This document shows, piece after piece, positions 31,753-41,415 of a stretch of 64,000 nucleotides of DNA; the stretch's first letter is position 1, and the number at the start of each line of letters is the position of its first letter. Where the stretch lies: NCBI RefSeq assembly GCF_001908095.1, contig NZ_MKGR01000013.1, forward strand, positions 36,242 to 100,241, read 5' to 3'. The translations under genes were made by a program, and so were the position numbers. The DNA comes from Xenorhabdus thuongxuanensis (GTDB lineage: Bacteria > Pseudomonadota > Gammaproteobacteria > Enterobacterales > Enterobacteriaceae). The notes beneath the pieces were generated by a model that saw only the letters and a list, made by a program, of their open reading frames with translations, had not been told where the DNA came from and ran no database searches.

Positions 31753-32448
31753 ATGAACAATATCGAACAAAATCTTCACGATGTCAGGAACCGCATGACA
31801 CTTGCAGCGCAAAAATGCGGACGTTCTCCAGAAGAAATTACTTTGCTTGCAGTCAGTAAAACCAAACCTGTGGATGCCATCGCAGAAGCCATAGCCAATG
31901 GCCAGCGGGAATTTGGTGAGAATTACGTGCAGGAAGGGGTTGAAAAGATCCAATACTTTACTAACCGTGACGATTTAGTGTGGCATTTTATTGGCCCATT
32001 ACAATCGAACAAGAGTCGTTTGGTTGCAGAAAATTTTGATTGGTGTCATACCGTTGACAGAGCAAAAATCGCCCAACGTTTAAGCGAGCAACGTCCTGAA
32101 AACATGCCACCTCTTAATATTCTGATCCAGATTAATATCAGTGGAGAAGAAAGCAAATCAGGCATTTTGTTGGAAGAATTAACCGAATTGGCTGCAACTA
32201 TTAATGGGTTACCTAATCTGGTATTGCGCGGCTTGATGGCAATACCTGCACCAGAAAGCAACTTTGAACGCCAAATTGCCATTTTTCGCCAAATGGAAAA
32301 AGCATTGATTGAGCTAAAAGCGCAATATCCCCAAGTTGATACACTATCAATGGGCATGACGGATGATATGGAAGCCGCCATTACTTGTGGTTCTACACTG
32401 GTTAGGATTGGAACGGCAATATTCGGTGCCCGTCAGTACAAGTCTTAA
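31753..32448 (+). CDS. yggS: PLP homeostasis protein YggS
   Basis: A pyridoxal-phosphate-binding protein of the YggS/PROSC family that keeps vitamin B6 and amino-acid pools in balance. The 231 residues contain LLAVSKTKP with the PLP lysine at 36, the motif FGENYVQEG, WHFIGPLQSNK, the later GLMAIP and the C-terminal LSMGMTDDMEAAI. The frame extends upstream to 31639, but that part overlaps pilT; the ATG at 31753 gives the family start. proC follows. Confidence 0.95.
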   Translation: MNNIEQNLHDVRNRMTLAAQKCGRSPEEITLLAVSKTKPVDAIAEAIANGQREFGENYVQEGVEKIQYFTNRDDLVWHFIGPLQSNKSRLVAENFDWCHTVDRAKIAQRLSEQRPENMPPLNILIQINISGEESKSGILLEELTELAATINGLPNLVLRGLMAIPAPESNFERQIAIFRQMEKALIELKAQYPQVDTLSMGMTDDMEAAITCGSTLVRIGTAIFGARQYKS

Positions 32449-32513
32449 TATAGAAAATGAAAATCACCTAATTCAATACCTGAAATTAATTGATTAATAG
32501 ACGAGATTATCTA

Positions 32514-33335
32514 ATGGAAAATCGTAAAATCACCTTTATCGGCGCAGGAAATATGGCTCATGCCATCATTGCCGGCTTAGTCAGGAAAGATTATCCTGCC
32601 GAACTCATCACTGTCTGTTCTCCAACTACCGCCCGCCGTGATGTGCTGGAAAAAGAATATGGCATTAATAGTCAAGGCGATAATATTCGTTACGCACAAG
32701 AAGCTGATGTCATCGTTCTGGCGGTTAAACCGCAAATGATGGCGGAAGTTTGTGGATCACTGCATCCACACGTCGATTTCAGTGGAAAACTGGTTATTTC
32801 TATTGCTGCTGGTATTCCAGTATCCCGTTTTTATACGTTTTTGCAGGATAATCTCAATATTATCCGCATTATGCCAAATACCCCTTCGCTTGTAGGGCAA
32901 GGAATGAGTGGATTGTTTGCACCTGAGCATATCGGGCAAGCTGATCGCAACTTTGCAGCATCGCTAATGAGCAGTGTCGGGAAAGTCTGCTGGGTAAATG
33001 ATGAAAACGGTATCAACGATATTATCGCCATTGCAGGCAGTGCCCCTGCTTATTTCTTCCTGTTCATGGAATCGATGCAACAAGAAGCGGAACGTCTGGG
33101 ATTTGACAGTGAAACAGCCAGAGAACTTGTTCTGCAAGCAGCCATAGGTTCAGCTAAACTTGCTGAAACGCAAAAAGATCTTCCTTTTGCTATCCTGCGT
33201 GAGCAGGTAACATCTAAAGGTGGTACAACGGCTGAAGCATTGCGCATTTTTTATGAAGGCAAGCTGCCTGAAATTGTGTCCAATGCCATGCAAGGAGCCA
33301 TCCGCCGAGCACAGGAAATGGAAAAATTATTTTAA
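32514..33335 (+). CDS. proC: Pyrroline-5-carboxylate reductase
   Basis: An NAD(P)H-dependent enzyme making L-proline from 1-pyrroline-5-carboxylate. The 273 residues begin MENRKITFIGAGNMAHAII with the Rossmann GxGxxA motif. AVKPQMM, IMPNTPSLVGQGMSG and EQVTSKGGTTAEAL are typical. A TTG at 32490 opens the frame earlier but has no support. It lies between yggS and yggT, an order also known in Yersinia and Serratia. Confidence 0.96.
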   Translation: MENRKITFIGAGNMAHAIIAGLVRKDYPAELITVCSPTTARRDVLEKEYGINSQGDNIRYAQEADVIVLAVKPQMMAEVCGSLHPHVDFSGKLVISIAAGIPVSRFYTFLQDNLNIIRIMPNTPSLVGQGMSGLFAPEHIGQADRNFAASLMSSVGKVCWVNDENGINDIIAIAGSAPAYFFLFMESMQQEAERLGFDSETARELVLQAAIGSAKLAETQKDLPFAILREQVTSKGGTTAEALRIFYEGKLPEIVSNAMQGAIRRAQEMEKLF

Positions 33336-33367
33336 TTCAATTGGTTTAATTCAATCAGGGCTGCTAC

Positions 33368-33931
33368 ATGCAATTCTTAAACTTCGTCTTTTTCACCGTT
33401 CTGGATTTATATATTGCCGTTTTACTACTGCGTGTCTGGATGCAGTGGGCACGTTGTGATTTTTATAATCCATTCTCACAATTTATCGTTAAGATTACCC
33501 AACCTGTGGTGCGTCCATTACGCAGAGTCATTCCTGCCATTGGTCCCATTGATACTGCATCCATGCTTCTCTCCTACCTGCTGATTATTATCAAAATCTT
33601 GTTGCCAATATGGTTAGCCACAGGGCAATTTCTAGTTCCTTCTGGTGCCATATTCTTGTTTAGCGTGATTGAGTTACTGACTGCTGCCGGAAAGCTCGTA
33701 TTCTGGTTAGTGATCGCGCGCGCGTTATTAAGCTGGATCAGCCAAGGACGTAACCCTGTAGATTATGTCCTGATTCAATTAACTGAACCACTAATGGCAC
33801 CTATCCGCCGCATTATCCCTTCTATGGGCGGCCTTGATTTCTCTGCCATGATTGTCATTCTTATTCTCTACGCACTGAATGCCCTGCGCTACGATGTAAT
33901 GGGGTGGCTGGCTTCAATGTTTGCAGGTTAA
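33368..33931 (+). CDS. yggT: YggT family membrane protein
   Basis: A 187-residue inner-membrane protein with two YggT repeats. Each repeat has hydrophobic helices followed by a conserved proline/arginine segment (ITQPVVRPLRRVIPAIG and LTEPLMAPIRRIIPSMG). The function is poorly defined; links to osmotic or potassium tolerance have been proposed. In E. coli the small yggU gene lies between yggT and rdgB; here only 59 noncoding bases do. Confidence 0.92.
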   Translation: MQFLNFVFFTVLDLYIAVLLLRVWMQWARCDFYNPFSQFIVKITQPVVRPLRRVIPAIGPIDTASMLLSYLLIIIKILLPIWLATGQFLVPSGAIFLFSVIELLTAAGKLVFWLVIARALLSWISQGRNPVDYVLIQLTEPLMAPIRRIIPSMGGLDFSAMIVILILYALNALRYDVMGWLASMFAG

Positions 33932-33990
33932 TTAGATAAACAGATCAATTAGATACGTAGATTAATTGGATATACAGGTTAATAAAATAA

Positions 33991-34590
33991 ATGGCAATGC
34001 AAAAAGTTGTTCTCGCCACGGGAAATGCAGGAAAAGTACGTGAATTGGCTGATTTATTAGCTAATTTTGGCTTAGATATCGTGGCTCAAACCGAATTAGG
34101 TGTGGATTCAGCCGATGAAACAGGTCTTACTTTTATTGAAAACGCAATCATCAAAGCTCGCCATGCCGCAGCAGCCACTGGTTTACCTGCGATTGCCGAC
34201 GATTCTGGGTTATCGGTTGACGCATTAGGTGGCACACCAGGCATTTATTCCGCTCGCTATGCAGGCAGTGATGCCTCCGATCAGGAGAACCTAGAAAAAT
34301 TATTGCAAGTCATGCGTGATGTTCCTGATGAACAGCGTCAGGCTCAATTCAATTGTGTACTGGTCTTCCTACGCCATGCAGAAGATCCTACCCCTCTGGT
34401 ATTTCACGGCCGCTGGTCAGGCATGATCACCCGTGAACCGGCTGGAAAAGGCGGTTTTGGTTATGATCCCGTTTTTTATGCCCCTGAATTTAACTGTACA
34501 GCAGCCGAGCTAACTCGTGAGCAAAAAAATGCCATTTCACACCGAGGGAAAGCATTAGCAATGTTATTGGAAGCCATGCGTAATGCTTAA
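33991..34590 (+). CDS. rdgB: dITP/XTP pyrophosphatase
   Basis: A house-cleaning nucleotidase that hydrolyses deaminated purine nucleoside triphosphates before they enter DNA. The 199 residues contain [40 protein letters not shown] and the C-terminal [15 protein letters not shown]. The second ATG at 33997 would match the E. coli start exactly. The end overlaps hemW by 8 bases. Confidence 0.96.
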   Translation: MAMQKVVLATGNAGKVRELADLLANFGLDIVAQTELGVDSADETGLTFIENAIIKARHAAAATGLPAIADDSGLSVDALGGTPGIYSARYAGSDASDQENLEKLLQVMRDVPDEQRQAQFNCVLVFLRHAEDPTPLVFHGRWSGMITREPAGKGGFGYDPVFYAPEFNCTAAELTREQKNAISHRGKALAMLLEAMRNA

Positions 34591-35713
34591 GTTGCCACCT
34601 CTGAGTCTTTATATTCATATTCCGTGGTGCGTGCAGAAATGCCCTTATTGTGACTTTAATTCACATGCCTTAAAAGGGGATGTACCGCATCAGGAATATG
34701 TTGATCATCTATTGGCAGATTTGCATGTGGATCTGCCAATGATTGGTGATCGTGAGGTATCAACGATTTTTATCGGTGGAGGAACGCCTAGCCTGTTAAG
34801 CGCTGAAGGTATGCAACGATTGCTTGATGGGGTCAGGGCTTCACTACCACTCTCTTCGCAAGCAGAGATTACAATGGAAGCCAATCCGGGAACCGTTGAA
34901 GCTGCTCGTTTTAGTGCTTATCAGCAAGCGGGAATCAATCGCATTTCTATCGGTGTACAAAGTTTTGGTTCAGATAAACTTATCCGTTTAGGGCGTATCC
35001 ACGGCCCAGAAGAGGCTAAACGAGCAGCTAAATTGGCTAACGAGCTTGGATTACGCAGTTTCAATCTGGATTTGATGCATGGCCTGCCTAACCAAACACT
35101 CAATGAAGCATTGAATGATTTACGTCAGGCTATTGAGTTATCGCCCCCCCACCTGTCCTGGTATCAACTAACGATTGAACCCAATACCAGTTTTGGCTCT
35201 CGCCCCCCTGTCTTACCGGATGATGATGCGTTATGGGATATTTTTTCCCAAGGCCATCAATTACTGACAGAAGCGGGTTATCAACAATATGAAACTTCGG
35301 CCTATGCCAAACCCGGTTATCAATGTCAGCATAATCTCAATTACTGGCGTTTCGGTGATTATCTGGGGATTGGTTGCGGCGCACATGGCAAAATTTCGTT
35401 TGCAGATGGCCGTATTCTCCGTACCGTAAAAACCAAGCATCCACGCGGTTATATGCAAGGGAATTATCTGGATCAGCAAAATCAGGTGGATAATGGAGAT
35501 CGTCCATTTGAATTTTTCATGAACCGTTTCCGATTGCTGGAATCGATGCCACGCCAGGATTTCAGTGATTTCACCGGATTACCGGAAAGTGTCATTCGTC
35601 CACAAATTGACGAGGCACTGACGAAAGGCTATATCACTGAAAGCGATACACACTGGCAAATCACCAAGCATGGAAAACTATTCCTGAATTCCTTACTTGA
35701 GTTGTTTCTTTAG
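34583..35713 (+). CDS. hemW: Heme chaperone HemW (radical SAM family)
   Basis: A radical-SAM-fold protein related to coproporphyrinogen dehydrogenase, now viewed as a heme chaperone. The 376 residues carry the CxxxCxxC cluster motif at Cys16, 20 and 23 ([12 protein letters not shown]). The HemW signature [22 protein letters not shown] is visible in parts around residue 250. It overlaps rdgB and is followed by a strong terminator. Confidence 0.95.
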   Translation: MLKLPPLSLYIHIPWCVQKCPYCDFNSHALKGDVPHQEYVDHLLADLHVDLPMIGDREVSTIFIGGGTPSLLSAEGMQRLLDGVRASLPLSSQAEITMEANPGTVEAARFSAYQQAGINRISIGVQSFGSDKLIRLGRIHGPEEAKRAAKLANELGLRSFNLDLMHGLPNQTLNEALNDLRQAIELSPPHLSWYQLTIEPNTSFGSRPPVLPDDDALWDIFSQGHQLLTEAGYQQYETSAYAKPGYQCQHNLNYWRFGDYLGIGCGAHGKISFADGRILRTVKTKHPRGYMQGNYLDQQNQVDNGDRPFEFFMNRFRLLESMPRQDFSDFTGLPESVIRPQIDEALTKGYITESDTHWQITKHGKLFLNSLLELFL

Positions 35714-35715
35714 GA

Positions 35716-35753
35716 AAAAAACTGCACCTTAAAATTCAGGGGTGCAGTTTTTT
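35716..35753. terminator. Bidirectional terminator between hemW and the leuD-like gene
   Basis: AAAAACTGCACC pairs perfectly with GGTGCAGTTTTT across a 12-base loop, with a T run on either strand. It lies between two convergent stops at 35713 and 35758 and can serve both. Confidence 0.9.
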
Positions 35754-35757
35754 CATA

Positions 35758-36309
35758 TTATTTAATTCTGCCTGAAGCACGGGCGTAAGAAAATAGCCCT
35801 CCGGCAGAGACAATATTGGCAAGTTCACCAATAGGATCGGTTTGATGTTTTTCACCATTTTTCAACAAAATGACGGTCTGGTTTTCAATATCAATCTCAA
35901 TACTGTCTCCCGTGACTAATTTGTCACACAAGCGCTCTTGGGCTGCAACGGGCAATAACTGTCCGGTTGATACACAATTTCGAAAGAATATACGGGCATA
36001 AGATTGAGCAAGAACCGCTTTCACCCCTGAAGCACCTAAGGCTGCCACAGCATGTTCACGCGAAGATCCACAGCCAAAATTCTGCCCTGCCACAATGATC
36101 GGATATTTCGCTTTTCCCTTGCTTTCATCAATAAAAGGCAGTGAACCTTCCGGTAATCCACACATCGCCAACGAAGCCAGTTGAGCGTATCCTTCAGGAG
36201 TGGAAGGATTGACCTTGAGATATTCGGCTGAAAGAATCTGGTCAGTATCAATATTATCGGTCAATACATAAACCTCACCCCGAATGATATTTTCCTTTAA
36301 CTCGCTCAT
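35758..36309 (-). CDS. Isopropylmalate dehydratase-like small subunit
   Basis: The swivel-domain subunit of an aconitase-family hydro-lyase (183 residues). Motifs are VLTDNIDTDQILSAEYL and GQNFGCGSSREHAVAAL, the signature region of LeuD/HacB-type small subunits, and later RIFFRNCVSTG. The short length resembles the LeuD2/HacB/DmdB branch more than bacterial leu-operon LeuD (about 200). It overlaps the large-subunit stop by 4 bases. The substrate may be isopropylmalate or a related C5-C7 hydroxy acid; sequence alone does not decide. Confidence 0.85.
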   Translation of the reverse strand: MSELKENIIRGEVYVLTDNIDTDQILSAEYLKVNPSTPEGYAQLASLAMCGLPEGSLPFIDESKGKAKYPIIVAGQNFGCGSSREHAVAALGASGVKAVLAQSYARIFFRNCVSTGQLLPVAAQERLCDKLVTGDSIEIDIENQTVILLKNGEKHQTDPIGELANIVSAGGLFSYARASGRIK

Positions 36310-37604
36310 AAAAACTCCTCAGGATTTGTTATTTGACCAGTAATAGCAGCCGCGGCAACAGAATAAGGGGAAGCGAGATAAATATTGGCTCGTTTATGCC
36401 CCATTCTGCCGACAAAATTACGATTGGTGGTGGATATGACTGATATTGGATCATTGACGCGGCCAAAAGTATCTGGCGGGCCACCACAACAAGCTGCACA
36501 CCCTGATTCAGAAGAAAGCTTCACTCCGGCATCACTTAAAATCTGGTAGACAGAAACGCCATCGATTTGGGTCGTAATCGTCCGATGGAAAACTTCTTTT
36601 GTTGCAGGTACTGCATAAGTTGGAATTGTCACTTTATGCCCTTTAATAACGCGGGCTGCCGCAACAAAATCCTCCAGCTTGCCCCCCGTACAAGAACCAA
36701 TATATGCCTGAGAAATGGCAACATTGGCTACCTGATCAATGGAAACGACATTATCGGGAGAATGGGGTTTGGCAATTTTTGGTTGCATCGTGGAAACATC
36801 AATGTTTAACACACGGCTATATTGCGCATCTTCGTCAGGGTAGACAATTTCAAACGGGAGATTATTTCTTTCTGCCAAATAATCCAGGGTCGCCTGATTG
36901 GGAACCATAATGCCGTTTTTAGCTCCACACTCAACGACCATATTGCAAATCGTCATGCGCTCTTCTACCGATAACTCATCAATAACATTACCCCCAAACT
37001 CTATAGCCTGATAGGTCGCACCATCGACAGTTAACTCTGACAATACAGATAAAATCATGTCCTTAGCTAAAACATGGGCTGGCTTGGTTCCGGTAAAGTT
37101 AACCCGAATGGTTGTTGGCACCTTAAGAGGAATTTCTCCCGTACCTAATGCATAAGCTGCGTCAGTAATCCCTAACCCAATGGCAAATGCACCAAAAGCA
37201 CCCGCAGTCACAGTATGAGAATCTGTGCCCAGTAACACTTCACCCGGGCGAATATGTCCTCCCTCTGCAAGCCCTATATGGCACACACCTTTATAATTGG
37301 GCGTCCCAACATCATAAAAATATTTTATGTTCTGTTCAGCGGCAAATTCACGCATCACCCGAATATTCTGGTTAGCTTGTGAGTCAGCCGAATAGACAAA
37401 ATGGTCTGGAATTAAAATAAAGCGTTCAGGATCCCATATCTTTGCCTCTTGCCCAAACTCCTTTTTAAATACGCTGGCTACACCTGGCGTGCAGGGATCG
37501 TGAGACATCAAAATATCCACTTTCGCCCAAACCACTTCACCCGGAGTGACTTGCGCACGCCCACTTGCCCGTGCAAGAATTTTTTGTGTAATAGTTTGGC
37601 TCAT
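36306..37604 (-). CDS. Isopropylmalate dehydratase-like large subunit
   Basis: The 4Fe-4S catalytic subunit of an aconitase-family dehydratase (432 residues). Conserved parts are GTDSHTVTAGAFGAFAIGLG, IGSCTGGKLEDFVAAA and SGCAACCGGP; the cysteines of the last two are the cluster ligands. At 432 residues it is shorter than leu-operon LeuC (about 466) and fits the LeuC2/homoaconitase-like branch. The frame opens at 37640, but the ATG at 37604 has a GGAGGG ribosome site. It is coupled to the small subunit and divergent from a LysR regulator. Confidence 0.87.
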   Translation of the reverse strand: MSQTITQKILARASGRAQVTPGEVVWAKVDILMSHDPCTPGVASVFKKEFGQEAKIWDPERFILIPDHFVYSADSQANQNIRVMREFAAEQNIKYFYDVGTPNYKGVCHIGLAEGGHIRPGEVLLGTDSHTVTAGAFGAFAIGLGITDAAYALGTGEIPLKVPTTIRVNFTGTKPAHVLAKDMILSVLSELTVDGATYQAIEFGGNVIDELSVEERMTICNMVVECGAKNGIMVPNQATLDYLAERNNLPFEIVYPDEDAQYSRVLNIDVSTMQPKIAKPHSPDNVVSIDQVANVAISQAYIGSCTGGKLEDFVAAARVIKGHKVTIPTYAVPATKEVFHRTITTQIDGVSVYQILSDAGVKLSSESGCAACCGGPPDTFGRVNDPISVISTTNRNFVGRMGHKRANIYLASPYSVAAAAITGQITNPEEFL

Positions 37605-37760
37605 CTCACATTGCCCTCCGAAAGATAAAAACAGACTCAATAGACTGCCATCCTAACAAGATTACGACTCCTTAACGTAGGGAAATACCATCGTATGGTT
37701 CACTGTTTCCATTATGGGACAGTTGTCCACAAAATGGGAAATTCTTACCCATTGAATCTG

Positions 37761-37788
37761 ACATATCACTATAGGATATGTGATATGT
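37761..37788. promoter_or_regulatory. Inverted repeat, candidate LysR-type operator
   Basis: ACATATCAC and GTGATATGT form perfect 9-base arms around a 10-base centre. The repeat lies 40 bases ahead of the LysR gene start and upstream of the divergent dehydratase genes. A second palindrome, ACCAT-CGT-ATGGT, is at 37687-37699. Both may be regulator sites. Confidence 0.45.
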
Positions 37789-37827
37789 TATAGGCTGGTT
37801 CCTACGAGTAAATCATCAGGTTATTGC

Positions 37828-38745
37828 ATGAATAATATTGAGAATCTTACCTCAATGGTGGTCTTTGCCCGTGTTGTAGAGACGCTGAGTTTTACCGAAG
37901 CAGCAAGATCGTTAAGGATATCCAAGTCTTCCGTCAGCCGCGAGATTGCACAATTAGAAATAAGATTAGGCACCCAATTACTCAACCGCACTACACGTAA
38001 AATTCAAGTAACAGAAGTTGGGATGAGTTATTACCAATACTGCCATCGGATCCTTACCGAAGCCCAACATGCCGAACATTTTATACGTAATTTCCATGAA
38101 GAACCGATGGGAAGTTTACGCTTGATTGCTCCAGTATCCTTTGGCAGCCAATGTATTGTTCCTGCCCTGAATCACTTTATCGCCGGAAATATTCATATCA
38201 GTGTTGATTTGGAACTGACCGACAGAACAATTAATATGGAAGAAGACCAATGCGATATTGCGATCATCATAGGGCGTGAAACGCCACAATATCCACTTGT
38301 TATGCCTTTAATTGATATCACCTGGGGACTTTACGCAACCCCAGACTATATAAACCAATTTTCTCCAATAGAGAAACCCGAAGATCTTCCTCGTTACGAT
38401 TATCTGCTATTTCGTGGCCCTGCGCATACTATTTCCCTGCCATTCCGTAAGGAAAGAAATAAGCTGGATATTGAAGTACGCAGCCGATTTCGCATCAATA
38501 ACAGTGTGGCGTTAATGAGTTCTGCTCTGTCAGGAGCGGGTATTGCCTATCTCCCCGATTATGTTACCCATGAAGCCGTGGCAGAAGGGAAATTAGTACG
38601 ACTTCTCCCAGAATGGAGCATGGATATTTATCAGACATGGATACTGTTTAAATCAGAAAATACGCTATCTTCGCGTGTACAACAGTTTGCCAGCTCTTTG
38701 CAACGCAGGCTAAGACAAGATTTGGAGAAAGGAAAAAAAGCGTAA
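37828..38745 (+). CDS. LysR-family regulator divergent from the dehydratase genes
   Basis: A 305-residue LysR-type regulator. The N-terminal helix-turn-helix is FTEAARSLRISKSSVSREI, followed by RTTRKIQVTEVG and an effector-binding domain. The frame opens at 37780, which would add 16 residues and overlap the palindrome; the ATG at 37828 gives a normal N-terminus. Its likely targets are the divergent LeuCD-like genes and itself. Confidence 0.88.
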   Translation: MNNIENLTSMVVFARVVETLSFTEAARSLRISKSSVSREIAQLEIRLGTQLLNRTTRKIQVTEVGMSYYQYCHRILTEAQHAEHFIRNFHEEPMGSLRLIAPVSFGSQCIVPALNHFIAGNIHISVDLELTDRTINMEEDQCDIAIIIGRETPQYPLVMPLIDITWGLYATPDYINQFSPIEKPEDLPRYDYLLFRGPAHTISLPFRKERNKLDIEVRSRFRINNSVALMSSALSGAGIAYLPDYVTHEAVAEGKLVRLLPEWSMDIYQTWILFKSENTLSSRVQQFASSLQRRLRQDLEKGKKA

Positions 38746-38833
38746 CTACAGCTATCAATGCGGGTACAACAATACCCGCCAAAGATATTATCTGCCAGAG
38801 GTATCAATAGCCATTACTCTTAATCAACAATAA

Positions 38834-39613
38834 TTAATAGTAATTGCCGTGACGGTAATCCCAGGTAGTGAAAATGTCGGACATCATCGCCATGATTTTA
38901 TGTACATCCAACCCTTTGCGGATTAATACCGGACATGGAGTCATATCACGTTGCCCCTGTTGCAGCGGAACTAATTTACCATTTTCATCTACCATTGAAA
39001 CCATCACACCTTGTTCATAACGAGTTTGCTCAGTTTCATTTGGCTGGATAGATTTGACATAGTCATTAGCACAGATAATCAGATCGGCCCGCTCCTCTAT
39101 CCTCTCGCCGATACATTCAACCAGTCCGCGATTCCCCTTACCTGATGGGTTAGCTGAGCTGGCAAAAGAGAACTTGCCATATTTTTCCCACAGTTCTTTT
39201 GCCAAAATTTCGCCGGGTTTGCCAAATTTAATGACAAAACAGCTCGTACCACGCCGATCCATCATCAGTTCTTTAGAACCATCATCTGGAATACGGGCTA
39301 TCGCTTCTTCTTTCCACGGCAAGATACAACCTAATAATACGTCTTCATCCCAATGTCTTTGATAAAGTTCTTCAATTTCCGCGTTAATCTGAGCCAACTC
39401 TTTCAATTGTTCCAAAGAACCACATAAAACAACACCAGGCTTGTTGCGATTACGCAGCTTAGCCTCAAATTTACGCTCCAAACCTTGCGCATCAGATGTC
39501 ATGATAATGTAGCCAACTTTGGTTGGGCAGACGATCATGCCCCCGTCATTAGCGAGGATCTCTACCGCTTCCGGCTGTAATCCATAGTTCCATTGAATTT
39601 TTTTGCTGCTCAT
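38834..39613 (-). CDS. Sua5/YciO/YrdC family protein
   Basis: A 259-residue protein with the YrdC-like fold that binds ATP and threonine-derived substrates in tRNA t6A synthesis. Visible motifs are GGMIVCPTKVGYIIMTSD, KLRNRNKPGVVLCGS and SFASSANPSGKGNRG, which match the family's nucleotide-binding sites. The C-terminal 60 residues are unlike standard TsaC. It is probably a paralogue rather than the housekeeping enzyme; its role is unknown. Confidence 0.78.
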   Translation of the reverse strand: MSSKKIQWNYGLQPEAVEILANDGGMIVCPTKVGYIIMTSDAQGLERKFEAKLRNRNKPGVVLCGSLEQLKELAQINAEIEELYQRHWDEDVLLGCILPWKEEAIARIPDDGSKELMMDRRGTSCFVIKFGKPGEILAKELWEKYGKFSFASSANPSGKGNRGLVECIGERIEERADLIICANDYVKSIQPNETEQTRYEQGVMVSMVDENGKLVPLQQGQRDMTPCPVLIRKGLDVHKIMAMMSDIFTTWDYRHGNYY

Positions 39614-39654
39614 ATTGATACCCCTTACTGGAAACGGAAGAATTATTAATTCGG

Positions 39655-40140
39655 TTAACGCTGGTAGTAGCCGGTAATAGAAGCTGTTGCCAAGGTATTG
39701 GCCTGGATCATAAAACGCGCAACGGCATTTGTTGTTTCAGCATCAATTCCTAGTTTCTCTACCGATAAGGCATGTACAGTGAAAACATAGCGATGGGCTT
39801 TATCTCCCACAGGTGGACAACAACCACCGAAACCAAACAGGCCATAATCATTTCTGCTCTGAATTGTACCGGTTGGTAATTTGCTACCGTTACTTTGCCC
39901 TGCATTTGCAGGTAAGGATTGTGTTACAACGGGAATATCGAAAGCGACCCAGTGCCAGAAGCCACTACCCGTTGGTGCATCAGGATCATAGACAGTAATC
40001 GCAAAACTTTTGGTTCCGGCTGGTGCGCCCGCCCAGGCAAGTTCGGGGGAACGGTTATCACCATTGCCATCAAATTGATTAAATTCATGCTCTTTTTTCA
40101 AGAAATCATTATTCTTAAATTCAGTTGAACTAATAATCAT
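39655..40140 (-). CDS. YbhB/YbcL family (PEBP-like) protein
   Basis: A 161-residue phosphatidylethanolamine-binding-protein-like protein. It is recognised by SPELAWAGAPAGTKSFAITV, YDPDAPTGSGFWHWV, the GGCCPPVGDKAHRYVFTVHAL block and the C-terminal ATASITGYY. The frame opens at 40200, but the ATG at 40140 has a GGGGGA ribosome site 7 bases away and matches E. coli YbhB. The cellular role is not established. Confidence 0.9.
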   Translation of the reverse strand: MIISSTEFKNNDFLKKEHEFNQFDGNGDNRSPELAWAGAPAGTKSFAITVYDPDAPTGSGFWHWVAFDIPVVTQSLPANAGQSNGSKLPTGTIQSRNDYGLFGFGGCCPPVGDKAHRYVFTVHALSVEKLGIDAETTNAVARFMIQANTLATASITGYYQR

Positions 40141-40341
40141 GCTTATGTCCCCCATTGGATGCCTTTTGAAATATCCTAACGTAGATTTTCTGTACCGCAA
40201 GGCCAGGTTATGATTTTGCTTGATTGTTTCAATTTAGGAACAATAACAGGTTAGGGATAATAAGTGAGTCAAAAGTACCCCGAAATGTGACTATTCAGAT
40301 TTCAGGGTAAATTCAGAGAAAAAGAATTTTAATTTGTGAAA

Positions 40342-41286
40342 TTACAATGCATCAGCAACCGCTTTGATTTGTCGCGTCATGCTGTCCAAACCACCGCCAG
40401 ACAAGTACCAGAGATCAGGTTGTAAATACACTATCTTCCCATTTTGATAGGCATTAGTTGATTTGACTTGATCATTTTCAAACTGATCTTTTCCTAATTT
40501 ACCTGCACCAATTGCTTCACTACGGTCGATAATAAAGATCACATCAGGGTTAGCTTGTGCAATCATATCCGCTGTCACAATTCGACTTTTGTCTTTATCC
40601 GATTTAGTCGGTAATACAGCACTAGGCGCTTTAATCACATTGTAAACAATAACCTGATTATTGGGATATAACTCACCCGCATTATGCAGTAATACCAATA
40701 CCTTACTGTTTGCTGCTTTTGCTTTTTCCTGAGCGGATGCAATCGTTTTTTCCAAATCAGCAAATTGCGCTTTCACGATATCCTGCTTATTGAATAACTC
40801 ACCCAACAATTTAAGATTACTATCAACGGATGACAGGTAGTTTTTATTGTCCGTGTTTAAATTAATGGTTGGTGCTATTTGTGACAGACGATCATAAAAA
40901 ACACCTTGACGTCCGGTAATGACAATTAAATCTGGTTTAATTTCCGCTAATTTTTCCAAATTTGGCTCTTTCATTCCTCCGGCATTGTGCATAATTGTAG
41001 GCACGCTATTACGCACATATTCAGGTAAATTATTAATGGGTAATGCAATCACTCGATCAGACAATCCCAGTTTCACCATTGAATCGTAAGTTCCGAAATC
41101 GAATAAAACCACCCGTTTTGGATTCTTTTTAACCTGGGTTTCGCCGGAAATATGTTTCACCGTGGCATAATCACCAGATTGAGCTGTCACTAAATTTGGC
41201 GTAAATAATTCTGGTGATTGGCTAAATGCAGAGTAACTGGTAGCAGAAAGCAGTGATGCAATAACAATTGGCAAGATTTTTTTCAT
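40342..41286 (-). CDS. Periplasmic siderophore-binding protein (FatB/CeuE/YclQ type)
   Basis: A class III periplasmic binding protein that delivers a ferric siderophore to an ABC importer. The 314 residues begin with a signal peptide ending AFSQ. The Fe-siderophore binding fold includes VKKNPKRVVLFDFGTYDSM, EPNLEKLAEIKPDLIVITGRQ and AQANPDVIFIIDRSEAIG. It resembles receptors for catecholate or petrobactin-type siderophores. No permease or ATPase gene is adjacent, so it must work with components elsewhere. Confidence 0.87.
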   Translation of the reverse strand: MKKILPIVIASLLSATSYSAFSQSPELFTPNLVTAQSGDYATVKHISGETQVKKNPKRVVLFDFGTYDSMVKLGLSDRVIALPINNLPEYVRNSVPTIMHNAGGMKEPNLEKLAEIKPDLIVITGRQGVFYDRLSQIAPTINLNTDNKNYLSSVDSNLKLLGELFNKQDIVKAQFADLEKTIASAQEKAKAANSKVLVLLHNAGELYPNNQVIVYNVIKAPSAVLPTKSDKDKSRIVTADMIAQANPDVIFIIDRSEAIGAGKLGKDQFENDQVKSTNAYQNGKIVYLQPDLWYLSGGGLDSMTRQIKAVADAL

Positions 41287-41328
41287 TCGTTACACCTAAA
41301 TTAAGTCTATTAATAAGAGGTGACTTGC

Positions 41329-41356
41329 ATTCTAGGTAGCAACATTAATATGTCAA
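41329..41356 (-). promoter_or_regulatory. Promoter of the siderophore-binding protein gene
   Basis: On the minus strand a consensus TTGACA (41351-41356) is separated by 16 bases from TAGAAT (41329-41334). It lies 43 bases ahead of the start. I could not make a convincing Fur box here. Confidence 0.6.
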
Positions 41357-41359
41357 CAA

Positions 41360-41390
41360 AACAAGAATCAATTTCATATTGATTCTTGTT
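41360..41390 (-). terminator. Hairpin after yggN, likely terminator
   Basis: CAAGAATCAA pairs with TTGATTCTTG across a 7-base loop, extendable to 12 pairs, and on the minus strand is followed by TTTTGTT. It lies 26 bases past the yggN stop. The stem is AT-rich, so it could instead be an operator for the binding-protein gene whose promoter follows. Confidence 0.55.
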
Positions 41391-41415
41391 TACTTTAAGG
41401 GTGAGCAGTCTATTT

